Under the pieces are notes generated by a model. That model was not told the origin of the DNA and did not search any database. It worked only from the letters and a program-made list of their open reading frames with translations. A DNA stretch of 64,000 bases. Origin: Ditylenchus dipsaci (taxonomy: Eukaryota; Nematoda; Chromadorea; Rhabditida; Anguinidae). This document shows, one piece after another, positions 1-11,899 of the stretch. A program made the position numbers and the translations under genes. The DNA lies in NCBI GenBank assembly GCA_004194705.1, contig SADC01000318.1, positions 558,001 to 622,000 of the forward strand, read 5' to 3'. Positions within the stretch are counted from its first letter, which is position 1; each line of letters begins with the position of its first letter.

Positions 1-2413
1 ATTGTGGACATAGAACCAGCTATGGCCTATATTGCTGAACAGTGGTTTGGTTTAGTCCCTTCAGCCAGCCAAAAAGTGGTCATTCAAGACGGTGTACAAT
101 TCCTGGCAGAGAGATCAAATTGGTGTACGTAGACTTTTTTTCTTGGAAACTTTGGTTGCTATTTTTGAATGATTTTCGAAACTCATGGCACGATCTTCTC
201 CTTCTCAAAAAAGATTAAAAGAAAGCAAAAATTGAAAAAAATGCAACATGAAAGTTCAAATACTTCAGCTTAAGTTAACAAAATCGTATTTTTTATTGGG
301 CAGTTTAATTTAAAATACAGGGCCGGGGCCAGCGCCGGGTCAAAAAATTTCAGCGGTGACCAAAATTTATTATTGGCGCAATCGCCGAGCGCCGGCCCGG
401 CGCTGTTTTTCCCGGGCAGCGCCGGCGCTAGCACATGCGCCGAACAACACTGGTCTCGATGTGAGATACACATAAGATACAGCTGCTCCGATGCCGAGGG
501 TGTATCCTATATCTAGGGTAGACTGTATTTGCATTCAAATATATCGATTTCTGTGAACTAAACTCAAAAAAATTTGTTATATCATTGTGTAGCCAAGATC
601 CTTTTGCGGGGTAACATGATTTTAAATAAAAAATGCTATAAAATTTTAAAATTAACAGGGTCATTTTTGGCCCTGGTGGTGAGGATGGTTGAAAAATAAG
701 GTGGTGGCTTGAGGGTTAAAAGATTGCCTTGGTCCCACTGGTCTTAATTACCGCAGTTTTTGATAATTACCACGTAATTACTGAGATTTTAATTGGCATG
801 CTTTAATTGGCACCCAGCTCTATTAGCAATTCGATTTTATTACAAAAATTTAAAAAACTTAAAAAACAGTTGACACCCTTTATTTAGCCGCCAAATTTGA
901 CTTCATGATTATTGATGCGTGCTTGACAGTGGTCAAGTCGGACGATTTGCTGTGTCCCCACAAATCATTTCTGCAGGAGTCTGTCATCAAAGACATGAGA
1001 AGATTGATGTCGGACACAGGTTAGCTTAATAAACAAATAAAAACTGATTAAAACACTAAATTTGAGGTACTTTGGTTGTGAACACTTTGGTGATTGACAC
1101 TCCTCAAAATGTTGGTTTCACTTTTGTTGAACACTTCTTTTTAAATACTTTTTATTGGCATTAGGTGGAGAGGATGAGCATCAGAAGACAACAGATTTTA
1201 GATGATTTCCGCAAACACTTTACTAATTGTTACTATGCCAAAGGCGTAGTCAATCAGGTTGGATTGCTAGTTTTCAGGATCTATTTACAAAACATAGTCG
1301 CTTTTAAATTAACAATTAAAGTCGCACCTGAATCCTACAGGGTGCGTCTGAACATCTTACACGTCTAACATCTTTGCCTAAAGCCCTATATTTACGTCAG
1401 ATATAATGCGAATCGAAATTTCAAATTTGTTTATTAAATCTTGAACAAATATTCACAATATTGGGTACCTGTGAAAACTAGAAGCCATTTCAATTTCAGT
1501 CTTTCGTTTTTAAAATTTTTAAAATTTTGCGTTGTTTGAAGTTCTTGTTGAAATACTACCTAATTAAGCCAGAGAGTAGGCGAGCGCATAGTTGCACGCG
1601 AAAAAAAATGGGCGCCGGGCGCACCACCGGGCGCCGACATCTCAAAAAATTGGCGCCGGGCGCAGAACCGGGCGCCGGCGCCTTCGGCGCCGGCTCTTTT
1701 TTGGGCGCCGAGCGCAGCACCGGGCACCGGCATCCCGAAAAATGGGCGCCGAGTGCAGAACCGGGCGCCGGCATCCCAAAAATTGGCGCTGGGCGCAGAA
1801 CCGGGCGCCGAGCTTTAAATAAGTGAATTATATACTAGTGAAAGATTTAGTTTATTAAAATTGAATAGAAAACAACTATGACTCAACTACCAGTTAGAAA
1901 AAAATCGATCAAAAAGAGAAAGCTTGTTTTAAACTAAGATGTTATAAAAGAAGAGAAAAATGTGGAAAAATTAGGCACCGGGCGCCGAACCGGGCGCTGG
2001 GCTGTATTAAAATCGGCGCCAGCGCCGGCGCCCTAATTTTTTCAAAAATTTTCGGGCGCACACCGGCGCCGGCGCTGGCGCCGGCGCCCGTGCAAGTATG
2101 GGCGAGCGTATGTTAGGACGAACTCAAACTTAAATGTTTCAATTTTGAAACAAAGTGCCCAAAATCAGATCTTCTATTTGAATCAAAATAAAAAGATTTA
2201 ATTTTTTTATAAAAGCTTGAGGGTTTTTTTTGTAAAAAATCTTAAATTTTTTATCACGGAAAAAATAACACCGTTGCTTTTTTTAAGATGTTGACATGCA
2301 CGCTCAACCTCCAGCTAATGATGACTGATCTCTACTACCACAAAACCATTGAGCAATTGCCGCAACCGTATAAAAGAGAATTAGACTTGAGAGAAGTTAA
2401 GATCACACTGTAG
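1..2413 (+). CDS. SAM-dependent methyltransferase, METTL13/spermidine-synthase-like (copy A, 3' part)
   Basis: This is the 3' part of a spliced gene that starts upstream of the window. Exons inferred from frame and splice phase are 1-124, 888-1019, 1067-1110 (an alternative donor after 1089 is possible), 1165-1257 and 2288-2413 (TAG). The first exon reads IVDIEPAMAYIAEQWFGL, the post-I region of a Rossmann methyltransferase in which the acidic residue contacts SAM ribose. The second contains KFDFMIIDACL, the motif II strand. The last exon begins MLTCT. Exon sizes and protein sequence closely follow copy B at 3181-9453; the 93-bp exon is the same length in both. The family is known to include METTL13-type protein methyltransferases and nematode-expanded spermidine-synthase-like proteins, but the substrate here is not predictable. 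A polyadenylation signal AATAAA lies at 2474-2479. Family assignment is strong; exact function is unknown. Confidence 0.8.
318..448. repeat. GC-rich GCCGGCGC-type tract
   Basis: This short island, in the first intron of copy A, is dense in GCGCCGG and GCCGGCGC words, like the subterminal arrays at 1587-2100, 24919-25217 and 43539-43730. I could not find matching ends or a target duplication, so it may be an element fragment. A degenerate TATCCTATATCTAGGGTAGACTG stretch follows it, related to the element at 43057-43203. Confidence 0.45.
1587..2100. mobile_element. hAT-type non-autonomous element, GGCGCC family
   Basis: The ends are inverted CATA(G/C)TTGCACG repeats flanked by an exact 8-bp duplication GGCGAGCG (1579-1586 and 2101-2108), the hallmark of hAT transposition. 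Both flanks inside are dense arrays of GGCGCCGGGCGC-type words around an AT-rich core. Related copies with the same ends lie at 24919-25217 and 43539-43730. It sits in the last intron of methyltransferase copy A. Open frames across the GC arrays are artefacts of the repeat. Confidence 0.85.
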
Positions 2414-2479
2414 AATTATTTGTAACCCTTGCTTATGTTTAATCTTCAAGTAAAGCATCAAAAGTTATATCCAAATAAA

Positions 2480-3180
2480 TATCTAAATCCACGTCTTCAA
2501 TATCCACACGCACGCATGCTTGACTGTATATGGGGTGGTGGTGTGGACCCAGCTGTTATGCATGGTCGCCTGCTCAGTGTTCCCAACATCAACATTTTCA
2601 ACGCAGCTCTTCATTTTCTTGGAGAACTGGGGTAAATTTGGAAAATAGGAAATTTTAGGATGAATTTGTTAAGATTGAATAAGTTTTAATTCACTTTTTA
2701 GTCAAATTTTCATTTGTTATGATTTCGGATTTAATCTGCCGTATAACTTGTACTAGTTGAGCAAAAAATGTAATCATGGCCCAACAGCTTAGTTAAGCTT
2801 GCGGAATCTCGTTTTGCCAAATATCATTTTTGGCAAATATCCCTAAGTGTCAAAATATCTAAGCCTACTTTGTCAAAAAAAACTTCCGCAAAAAAGCAGA
2901 GAAGGTTGAGTAGGCGCAAGCTATACTTGTGCTATCTGGCATTCTCCATAAATTTTGGGTTTGTTTAGAAAATCGATCACCACTCCACATCATATTTCAA
3001 AATTATTCTTGTTAGCTGTGAATTTGAATTTCTAAAAATTAGCTTCTTTTTAAGCACAAAAAATATAACTTTGTCCTACAGATGTTGATAAATAACCCTA
3101 TTTATCCTTGGAACATAGCACCTCTATTTCAGCAAAAATTTCAGGTCAAATTTCTTCAGATTATCTATTTTGTCAAAAAA
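2480..3180. other. Intergenic stretch between the two methyltransferase copies
   Basis: This stretch separates the copy A polyadenylation signal from the likely copy B start. An open frame at 3082-3252 is continuous with the copy B start, so an upstream ATG at 3082 is a possible alternative. CAG acceptor-like sites at about 3081, 3131 and 3144 could serve cis- or trans-splicing. An open stretch at 2429-2635 shows no recognisable domain and is not called. Confidence 0.4.
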
Positions 3181-6100
3181 ATGAAATTGCAACCGATCAA
3201 GAATGGCATTTCTTGGAAGTTTGCACTTATTTTCATCTCTGTACTTGTTCTGGTTAGTTCTCTACCTCTTATTTGAAAAATTAACATACTTAATAAATTT
3301 TTTTGAAGACAGCCCAAATAATACTGATAGTGGTGTGGCGTTTCAAATTGTTCGGGGTGAATGACAAGTATGGGGAGTGGGTTCGAGTCGTTGACCCTTC
3401 TAGTGACTCGTATTCTTCTCTGATGGCTGGACCAGGAGAGGTGATCCAGGAGATAGCTTGCACCAAACTGGACAACCAATGCTACTATGTCATTGATGGT
3501 GCTTCCAAGTATGGCAGGTAAGACAATTAAATTATTTCAAAAAACAAATTCAACTGTACATACGAAGAAGCTCGGGTCTTATTAATAAAAATACACCTTA
3601 TTTCCCCTTGTTCTTTTCTCAAGTAAAAGCATAACTTTTCCCGTTACATTTTTGCTAAATTTTTATGAACAAAGGGGCTAGGATACATTTGGCAAAAACG
3701 AGAATTAGCAAACGTAAGTTTTGTCAAAACGAAACTTGGCAAAATCGAGAAAAGGCAAAACGAAAGTTGGCAAAAAATTGCCTTGGTCTCCCATGTTGTC
3801 AAAAAATGTCTAAAAATCGAATAAAAATGTTTAAAAATTCGGACAACAGGGGGACCAAGGCAATTTTTCGCCAACTTTTGTTTTGCCAAATTACCTTTTG
3901 CCAAATTTCGTTTTTGCCAAGTTTCGTTTTTGCCAAATGTATCCTAGACGACAAAGGGAAGAAGAAATATTTTGCACCCTTTTTTTAGCTCAACTACACT
4001 TTATAACTTTTTTGATACTTACTTTTTGCGTAAATTTTCTTTAAGAATATAAATCACATAGCAGAATTTGTAAAAGATGATTTGTTGCGGTAAAAAAACC
4101 TAAAGCTGGAATACACAGATTTCAAATGAACGCCATTTGACTTTAAGTCATATCTTTGCAATCAAAAATTTTCATGAAGTTTTTTGTCATTTTTATCTAC
4201 TTGAAAGTGAAATAAAAATATGAACTTTGTTTAAAAGACATGAAAATTTAAAAAAATGGCTGACCACCATGCACCTTTTAAGATCTGGGAATGCGAATTT
4301 CAAAATAAATGTTTTTTGACTAAATTATTAAGAAAACTAGGTTTAGTAGGTACCTGAAAACACTTTCAATATAACTGTAAAAATAAAATTATTGCATCGG
4401 TTAAATATTTAAGAAGTGTTTAACAAAAAATTATTTAGTGGTTACGGTAGATCTCTGATGGTTGAGCCATTGTATACACACACCCTCTCGGAAGTGGACT
4501 TAGACAACCTTAATTGTAAGCTTTTTAAGATAAAAAATTAACCAAATAAAAATTTTTAGATGAAGCACTAACCAAAGAAAATGCCAGACAATGGGCACCC
4601 AAACTAGGCCAGATTACAGTGGACTACATCAAAGTGCTAGCTGTGCAACCCTTTATTACTGGAACTTTTGCCAAATACTACGAGCATGATCATCCCGAAC
4701 TGGCCACTAACTCCACAGTGCGCATCTTAGCAATAGGATTGGGTGGCGCTGTGCTTAACAACTTCTATGCTTTTCATTTCCCGCAGGTAAATTCAACCCC
4801 ATTCGAGATCGGAAGTCATTCTGTTATTATTTTTGTTTGCCAACCAAATCAAGCTCTTTCAGAGGGCTTTATCGAGGTCTGAGTATATAACCAAAATAAT
4901 TTCTTGCTGATGCAGTGGAGTCTAGATATAACCCCCCCCCCCCCGGAAAGGCCATTTCCGCATAGGGTCTAAAACTTTTAACATCTCAGATTGTGAAGTT
5001 TTTTCTAGTTTTATTTGGTTAGTCCAGTCCGAAAAATTGCAAAGATTCCTGTTTGGCCAGTCTTTTTTTTCTAGTTTATTGTAAAGAAGACCGACAACTC
5101 TTGATATAGACAATTGTTGGCGCTACTGTAATATACCCCCCCCAATAATTTTTAGGACCTTAAGCTTAAGCTTTGGCCTTAGGCATTAGGCTCAGGGACA
5201 ACACGTGATAATTTCACCACTTTTACCAAAACAAGTACGGTTTTTGGGGTACCTGAAAAATTATTGGGGACGGGGGTATATTACAGTAGCTTTTTTTGGG
5301 GGGGGGGGGGGGGAGATATATGACAGTAGCATCCAATTGTTGTATCGTGTTGCAGACACAAACTTGAGATTTTTTTGTAAAGGCATATTTTTTTGTAATT
5401 TTTCTCAGTGTAAAACCCTGCCTTAAAATCCACTTTTAAGTTGTGCAGAAACTTGTAAAAATATTTGGCGCTAGTATAGAATACCCCCCCTTAAAATCTG
5501 ACCCTCCCAAAATCGCTGTAACTACTTTTTGGAACAACAAGTGTAGGCTCATTACTTAGGCTTAGGGGTGAGCCAGCGTATGGAAGTTGTGACAAAAAAA
5601 TTCTTACGCACTTTTTTGGGGGTCTGCGACATATATTTGGGTATTCTTTACTTAAGTTTTAAAAGGTAAAATTTTAGGGTGGGGGATAGGTGTATTCGCT
5701 ACTAGGGTCAAATATTCAGCTTTTTTCAATGATATGATCAGTTGACATATTTAAGCACCAAATCAAAGTTTTGGAGTCAGAGCCGACAGTCAAATATTTG
5801 GCAGAAAAGTACTTTGGAATGACGGAAACTGAGAACCACAAAGTCGTGGTGGTGGATCCACTTAAATATCTGGGCCAGAAGGCTCTAAAGAATAAACTCA
5901 AAGGTAGGAAGTTTTAAAATGAATTTTCATATATTCATTAGAGTAGCTTTTTAGCTGAAAAAAAATTTGATTTTATTGCGGTGGATTCTTGCTACCGTAC
6001 TCAACTTAAGTGAGTAAATTTCGATTTATTTTAATCTAATATTTAATAAATAATAATTAGTTCTTATATTCAAAAAAATTCTAATACTAATTGCGCTTTA

Positions 6101-9100
6101 TTTTGAAATATGATAATTAGGGAATTTGACAAGAAAATAAGCAAAAATAACAATATCCTAGTAGTTTCAAAAAGAGTACTCTAAAGCCTAAGGACCATTA
6201 TTCAAAAATAAAATTTAAAAACATAGCGACATCGTGTTCAGAGTTGTTTTAACGCTGATGGTTGTTTTCATTTAGGCGTAACGCCTTTTTAACGCCGGTG
6301 TTTAGCCCGAGGTTTATAAACGCCGGTGTAATGTCGGCTTCAGAACAATCCTGGCCGTGTTTAGCGCATGTTAAATAAGTAATATAGTCTTAAAACAATA
6401 TACTGAAAATTCGCTATTCCCATAACATAATACCGTATTTCCTCTAATTTCCGTCCCTCTAATTTCAAGTAGTCTAAAATTTATGTTTGGCGCTACTGTA
6501 ATATACCCCTCCCCCCAAATGCTACTGTAATATACCCCCGCCCCCAAAACCCACTTTTTTAGGAGTGTCTAAAAACCATTTTTATACAATAATTACGCCA
6601 TAAAAGAACCAGAAAAGCAATTTAAATGGGATTACGGGCTGTATTGGGAGAGGAAGAGAATAATACAGGGGCCACTTTTTCCGTAAATACCCCAAATAAC
6701 CCCTCCCCACCAAATAACCCCCCTGAAATAAACCCCCCGCTGAACACGGTTTGATAACACCAAAACAGCGAATTTACTATCCAAACCTCAATACCAACGT
6801 ACTTCCCTTTTGAAAACAGATTCAGTTAATATATATTGGTATATATTAGTTAAGACTAGTGCTGACGACGATGCGATGTATCACATCGCAACATCGCATC
6901 GCACGCAGCAAATTTGGGCTAAAAACATCGCATCGCAACATCGCACGCAAACTTTCAAAAAACATCGCACATGGCATCGCAAATTTGAAATAACCTCGCC
7001 TTGCTTTTTCAAATTTTATTTAGTCCCAACAATGTTGCGATGCTATGTATCGCATCGCAACATCGCATCGCACGCAGCAAATTTGGGCTAAAAACATCGC
7101 ATCGCAACATCGCACGCAAATTTTTCAAAACATCGCATATCGCATCGCAAGCCAGGGAGGTCCAAATACATCGCATCGCAACATCGCAAAAAGGCAAATC
7201 GTCAGCTCTAGTTAAGACAAAAAAAATCAAATTCCCCCAAATTTTCACTGAGGGTTCGAGTGAGAGGGAAAGGGCAATCCGCTAATTGGACACAGGGCTT
7301 TAGGGTAGGTACCTACCTACCCTCCAGGTGGATAGGGGATAAGAAACAGGTAAAAATTTCGAAATAACATGACTTCCTTTTAAGACAAAAAATACCCTGA
7401 AAAACATACCCCAAATAACCCCCCTTAGAGTATTAATTCTCTAAGCGTCTAAGGGCACTTACAAACCCAGGAACTTGTGGTGCAGGCAAAAGTATAACTA
7501 CTTGCAATGGACCAAGCTGATCAGCGGGGTGCACCCTACGGGTTTTCACCTAAGCCTAGCATTGAAAAAGTGAAAAAATTCTAGGCTAAATTTTTGGATG
7601 CTGGGACTCTGGCCCGCCTTGTAGAACGAGGAGAAATGCTCTTCGATGAAAAAACAAAAATTTTGTACATAGTTTTGAATACTGGGGCTACCGCATGAAT
7701 AAACTATGGTATTAATGCTTTTTCATGCATCCAGAGTAGGGTTGTCGATTCGATTAATCGAAATCGATTAATCGCACTCATTAATCGAAAAATTTCGATT
7801 ATCGATTATCGATTCGATTCGATTAATCGAAAATTTCGATTATCGATTCGATTCCATTATTACCGTAAATACTCTAATAAACGGAGACCCCTACAGTTAA
7901 CGTGTTTCAAATTTGCGTTGCTTTTTAACCCCAATATTGTTTATTTTTCGAAACGGACGACAACTCATTTTGTAGAGTTTGTGAAGCTCTGCAAAATGAG
8001 TGGTCGTCCATTGTGTAAAATAAACAATATTGGGGTTAAAAAAGCAACGCAAATTTGAAAAACGTTAACTGTAGGGTCTCCGTTTATTAGAGTATTTACG
8101 GTAATGGAATCTTCTGTAGTCTTAAGGTAGCCTTTTATATCACACGGAGAATGTGTACACATGGAAAAGCCAAAGTCTGAAGTAATTGCTGAAAAGAAAA
8201 GTCCGAAATAATTTCCAGAAAACACAAGCCTAAAGTAATTTTTGAAAGCCAAAAAAGTCTTAAGTAATTTTTTGGAAGCCAAAGTCCGAAATGATATGTA
8301 AAACACGAGTGTTTTACATATGTCTAGGCATGTCTAGGACCATTTCATGATTAAAATAGAGGGTTTTCGAAAACTGGCTTGTAATGAGAAAATCCAAAAT
8401 GCTCTGGTAAATTGAAATCACTCAGATACAAGTTTGCGAGCAATAGATAGCCCTGATTACGCCCTCTGTTCTGGTATATTACACATCTAAGTGCTTCTTT
8501 AATTTGAGCGAGTACCGCCGATTTTTCGCACAAATTCCAGGTGGTTAGGAGTAGGTGAAAGTGACCTATTTTTAGGAGCTATTTTACCCATTCCACTCAT
8601 ACCTTTTCACGAAATTTTCGGGTTTTTCGATTCGATTCATTGAAAATTTCGATTATCGATTCGATTCGATTAATCGAAAATTTCGATGCATCGACAACCC
8701 TAATCCAGAGTCACTTTCGAGTGATTTGTGTCTAAGGTATGTGGGTGTGCGCATCTCAACTTCAATCCCCCAAGCCCCCTGCGCCCCCGAAGGAGGCGCA
8801 GGGGGCTTGAAGTTTTTCAAAATAAGTACAAATAAGTACTTTTGCGAAAATAAGTACATTTCTTATAAATAAGTACACTTGGGCGCCCTGTCTCAAACCC
8901 ATATTTAGAGATGCACAGTGCCCTACAGAAGAGTACTGGGAGGCCGAGACTGTGGCTGCACTCAAAGAAAATCTAAATGAAAACGGTGAATCTTCTGCCA
9001 ACCATAATTTTGATCACAATCCAAATTAATTTCAGGCACCATTGTGGTCAATGTATTTTCTTTGATCAGAAAAAGAGACACTTTTAAGGTAATCACTTCA

Positions 9101-9453
9101 AAAATCCTTAGATTTTGGTCTAATCTTACATCCAAAATGTAGCAACACAAATTGGCCAACCACGAACACGACCTGTTAATGCTGTTCCGAGAACATTTCG
9201 GCAGTTGCTACTACGTCCACATGGCCCATAATTTGGTAGGAATTGTTCTTGATTTTGTTAATTTCGGTACTATATATGCATACTGTGAACGACCTAGATT
9301 CTGAGCTGCACCCAGAAGTCCAGACCACATGCAATGACCCAGAAGTTCTATGAAGACGCATTTGTTCTAGCTAAATTGCCTGATGACCTAAACACTTTTA
9401 GTTCGAATGACTTGGAAAAGCCGAAAATCATACTCGACATTGAGGCTCTCTAG
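3181..9453 (+). CDS. SAM-dependent methyltransferase, METTL13/spermidine-synthase-like (copy B, complete)
   Basis: Ten exons join in consistent phase: 3181-3252, 3309-3517, 4439-4515, 4560-4786, 5756-5903, 5955-6009, 8909-8985, 9036-9088, 9143-9235 and 9298-9453 (TAG). They give about 388 residues. The N-terminus is one hydrophobic segment (about residues 12-33), suggesting a signal anchor. Motif I is ILAIGLGGAVLNN near residue 175, post-I is KVLESEPTVKYLAEKYFG, and motif II is KFDFIAVDSCY. The C-terminus includes ILSCTQK, matching MLTCT in copy A. This is a Rossmann-fold methyltransferase of the METTL13/spermidine-synthase-like group; activity and substrate are inference. The sixth intron (6010-8908) holds at least three transposons. 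A polyadenylation signal lies at 9582-9587. The start could instead be 3082 (421 residues). Copies A and B are clearly tandem paralogues. Confidence 0.85.
3666..3957. repeat. Fold-back repeat with GGCAAAACGAAA arms
   Basis: Left and right ends match in inverted orientation (CTAGGATACATTTGGCAAAAA against its complement). The arms are short-period arrays of a TTGGCAAAACGAAA unit. Near the centre lie two inverted copies of the window-wide word related to GCCTTGGTCCCCCTGTTG. It lies in the second intron of methyltransferase copy B. Confidence 0.7.
5112..5333. repeat. Inverted-repeat element with GGCGCTACTGTAATATACCC end
   Basis: The left end reads GGCGCTACTGTAATATACCC and the right end carries the inverted GGGGGTATATTACAGTAGC. 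It resembles, at the tips, the elements at 5467-5708 and 12897-13133, and a partial end at about 6489-6540. Long C and G homopolymers at both tips make the boundaries approximate. Confidence 0.55.
5467..5708. repeat. MITE-like element with GGCGCTAGTA...TACTAG ends
   Basis: The tips are inverted (GGCGCTAGTATAGAATACCCC and TGTATTCGCTACTAG). An inverted relative lies at 12897-13133, sharing the tips and internal stretches such as the GTGACTAATGAAGAGTTTGCG-like region, so it is a dispersed family of about 240 bp. It lies in the intron before exon 5 of methyltransferase copy B, and its right end reaches to within 50 bases of that exon. Confidence 0.65.
6857..7210. mobile_element. hAT-type non-autonomous element, ATCGCATCGC family
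   Basis: Terminal repeats TAG(T/A)GCTGACGA are flanked by an exact 8-bp duplication GTTAAGAC (6849-6856 and 7211-7218). The interior is almost entirely reiterated CATCGCATCGCAACATCGC words. It lies in the sixth intron of methyltransferase copy B. The element at 39999-40166 has related ends and words. It has no coding capacity; frames reading through it are repeat artefacts. Confidence 0.9.
7737..8702. mobile_element. hAT-type non-autonomous element, CGATTAATCG family
   Basis: Ends are TAGGGTTGTCGAT inverted repeats with an exact 8-bp duplication ATCCAGAG (7729-7736 and 8703-8710). Both ends contain arrays of the palindromic word CGATTAATCG. A second, TA-flanked element (7861-8103) is nested inside. 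The target was itself a repeat: the sequence right of the element is shared with 12290-12350 and 21295-21345. Confidence 0.92.
7861..8103. mobile_element. TA-flanked palindromic MITE nested in the hAT element
   Basis: Two arms of about 115 bp are near-perfect inverted copies around a short loop at about 7977-7990. Ends are CCGTAAATACTCTAATAAAC, with TA at both flanks. The tip resembles the pogo-type tip at 36362-37168 (CCGTATTTCCTCTAA). Its nesting inside the CGATTAATCG element shows it is the later insertion. Confidence 0.82.
8760..8820. repeat. GC-rich hairpin with CCTGCGCCCCCGAAGG core
   Basis: AGCCCCCTGCGCCCCCGAAG pairs with the following GGCGCAGGGGGCTT to form a strong stem-loop. The same hairpin with the same flanks (GTGTGCGCATCTCAAC) occurs at 12230-12305, and a decayed version at 24857-24918. 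It marks one dispersed repeat family. Confidence 0.6.
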
Positions 9454-9589
9454 ATAATGACAAAGACAAAACAAATGACATCTTTTAAAAATCAAAATAC
9501 AGCATTTTGAAAAACAAAACTTCTTCTTAACCACATGACAAAAAAATTTTGATTTTTACTTTTTGTTTAAAGTTCTGATGAATAAAAAA

Positions 9590-9971
9590 CGAGGTTTGAG
9601 GTCAATTACAGATTAATTTCTTTTAGGACGAAATGTTGTTTGTGATTTTCAACCTGATTATTCAGCTTCTGAGGCAATTTTGGGTCAATATGTGGTGTTT
9701 AGGAAAAAATTGAAGTGAATTTGGCGGAAGAGGGCTGCACGGCGTGTAAAACACGTCAAGGGCGTTCTGTTGTTAGATTTAAGTGCTTTTTGGCATTTGT
9801 TTTATTGTTTCAGTCAAAATTCTTTGAAAGATAATGTAAAGTCTGCAGCCGGACAATTTTTTCGCTTTCTTTTTTACTAATTCTGTCTTAGCAGTCTGGC
9901 CCAAAAAGTTGAGATATTGCCGGTTGTTTTTGGTAAGACGACAATTTTGGCATCTTAAAACTGGGATCCTC
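9590..9971. other. Non-coding stretch after methyltransferase copy B
   Basis: No gene or element boundary is recognised here. Part of the sequence flanking the hAT insertion (11569-11650, with GCAGAATTTCACGCTGAACACGATGG in two parts) recurs near 60680, so the hAT element landed in an older dispersed repeat. Confidence 0.35.
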
Positions 9972-9979
9972 GTTGGGAT

Positions 9980-11568
9980 CAGTGTTGTAAAAATGTAAAT
10001 TTTGGCACCGGCACCGCACCGGCACAGGTGCCTGTTGTCGGCACCGGCACCGGTGCCGCACCGGGCCTTGAATGCGACTCCGGCACCGGTGCCGGCACCG
10101 GGCTGAAAATTTGCACCGGCACCGGTGCCTATCACATTCAGTACATTTTTTTAACGAAAAAAGTTCATTTTTTAACGGAAATGAAATTTGTTGTCTCAAA
10201 AAAAGTTTGGCTTATACAGAAATATGAATTTTATTGAAATTGAGCAGCACGCGACGCTTTACGAGCAGTTGTCCAGAACGGCCTTTATGCCTTATTGTAT
10301 TTATTGTGACACCTGAGAAGACTCTTTCCACGCTAGCTGACGTGGCAGGGGATGGCAAGGTCACGAGTGCGATTTGTAATAGCTTCGGGAACAACTAAAT
10401 CAATTTGTATTTTAAATCAGCTCTCTTCCTTAATCGCTTTCCGTAGTCAAAAGCATTGCTTTTAATTGACCCTTTTTAAACTGTTTCAATGTATTGATTC
10501 ATTTCTTGATCCAATGGGTCTGAAACGTGTTTCTCAGCCTGAGATTTTCCAAATTCAAAAAAGCAAAAGAAAACAAATCCGTGGCACCATTAATCTACTG
10601 ACATATGATAAAATTGATTTATAATCAATTATAACATCGAAATATACCATTTCTTAACAAAAGCATCCAATTCTCTCACCGCTGGCTCCATAATCGTTCG
10701 CTTTAATCGTTTGTTTGATTTGTTGTAAAAATGAATATGTGGTTTTACTGGGCTTATATACATAATATATTTTTCGTTCCCAACGATCAATATAACGATA
10801 CGATATTTTCGGCCATATTTAGAACGATCGATACGATGTATCGTATTGACCGGAGCTCTAGTCTCAAATAGCCTAAGCCTCCACCAATTCTATTTATTTA
10901 TCAACGCTTTATTTATCAAAAAAATCAATTATCAGAAAGCAAGGTAGCTAGCAAATGTTTGACCCGGGAAGAAATGAGTACTATTGAGATGTAGGACAAG
11001 CCGGGCTACATTTTGAGTGTAAGGTTGCAAATGAGTGTGTAAATAACAACTTAAATTAAAACGTAAATTAAAACATCAGTTCCAGGATACTACCGAAAAG
11101 TACTATGATAGTCCTATTGAGGATTCCATCGAATTGGACATGGTTCAATGTTTTTTGAATTTTAGCTAATACTTTAAAGTAACTTTTCATCTGTATGATA
11201 AATCAAATGAAAGACCATAATCTTGGCTACACTTTGACACTGAACTTGTAAATAAAAAAAAAAAAAAAATAAGGTCTGCAGCCAGTGGTAGTCGAACCCG
11301 TGACCTAGGGCGATGCATATATGAAGTGTCCCCCCCCCTTACTCGAACAAAAAGTGGCATACGCACTTCATGTTTCACTGAAATTGGAAAAAAATATTCA
11401 AATTTCAGTTAAAAATAGGCAGCGGTGCCAGATAAAAAATCGGCACCCGCACCGGTGCGGCACCGGCGCCGGTGCTTTTTCGTTAAAATTTGGCACCGGC
11501 ACCAGCACCGGTGCCAGCAAAAACTTGGCACCGGCACCGGTGCCCGCACCGGTGCTTTTACATCACTG
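9980..11568. mobile_element. hAT element, GGCACCGGTGCC family, with transposase remnant
   Basis: Ends CAGTG(T/A)TGTAAAA are inverted and flanked by an exact 8-bp duplication GTTGGGAT (9972-9979 and 11569-11576). Both subterminal regions (about 9995-10130 and 11440-11560) are arrays of GGCACCGGTGCC. The interior holds a hAT dimerisation-domain fragment on the minus strand (10212-10394) and a lone array of CGATACGAT-type words near 10790-10860. A tRNA-like B-box segment lies near 11285. Confidence 0.92.
10212..10394 (-). pseudogene. hAT transposase C-terminal dimerisation domain remnant
   Basis: The 60-residue frame contains FPKLLQIALVTLPSPATSASVERVFSG in two parts: a hydrophobic helix and the characteristic PAxSASVERVFS block of hAT family dimerisation domains, followed by a leucine- and arginine-rich tail. 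This is the last part of a transposase; upstream RNase H-like catalytic segments are not recognisable. It lies inside the 9980-11568 element, which supports that element's hAT identity. It is certainly non-functional alone. Confidence 0.8.
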
Positions 11569-11899
11569 GTTGGGATCCTCCGCGTGACTTAGTGTTTTCC
11601 TGATGCAGAATTTCACGCTGAACACGATGGTGTTTTCGGTTTGAAAATGTTTTGACGAAAAGTTTCGCTACAGCCCTCTTTTTTATTTTTGACTTGGCAC
11701 TAAAATGCAAAAAAACGTCATAATTTTGCAGGTACTTTATATTTTTCAAATTTGTAACATATATCTAGAAGAAGAAATGCAGGGCTATCTTTTGACTGAC
11801 TATTTATTATAATGTCATCAGAATTCACAGCCTAATTGATCCGAAGTTTACAAGGTCAGCCTATGATAAGGACTCATCATTCAAACGGCTATAAAATTT

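Noticed and set aside
1527..1826. Overlapping open frames in the GC-rich tract on both strands
   Set aside because: They run through GGCGCC words of a hAT element and have repeat-driven composition only.
2429..2635. Open frame between the methyltransferase copies
   Set aside because: No recognisable domain, no splice context, and it overlaps the 3' end of copy A including its polyadenylation signal.
6840..7210. CRISPR-like appearance of regularly spaced CATCGC repeats
   Set aside because: Units are contiguous and variable with no spacers, the sequence is eukaryotic, and hAT ends with an exact duplication explain it.
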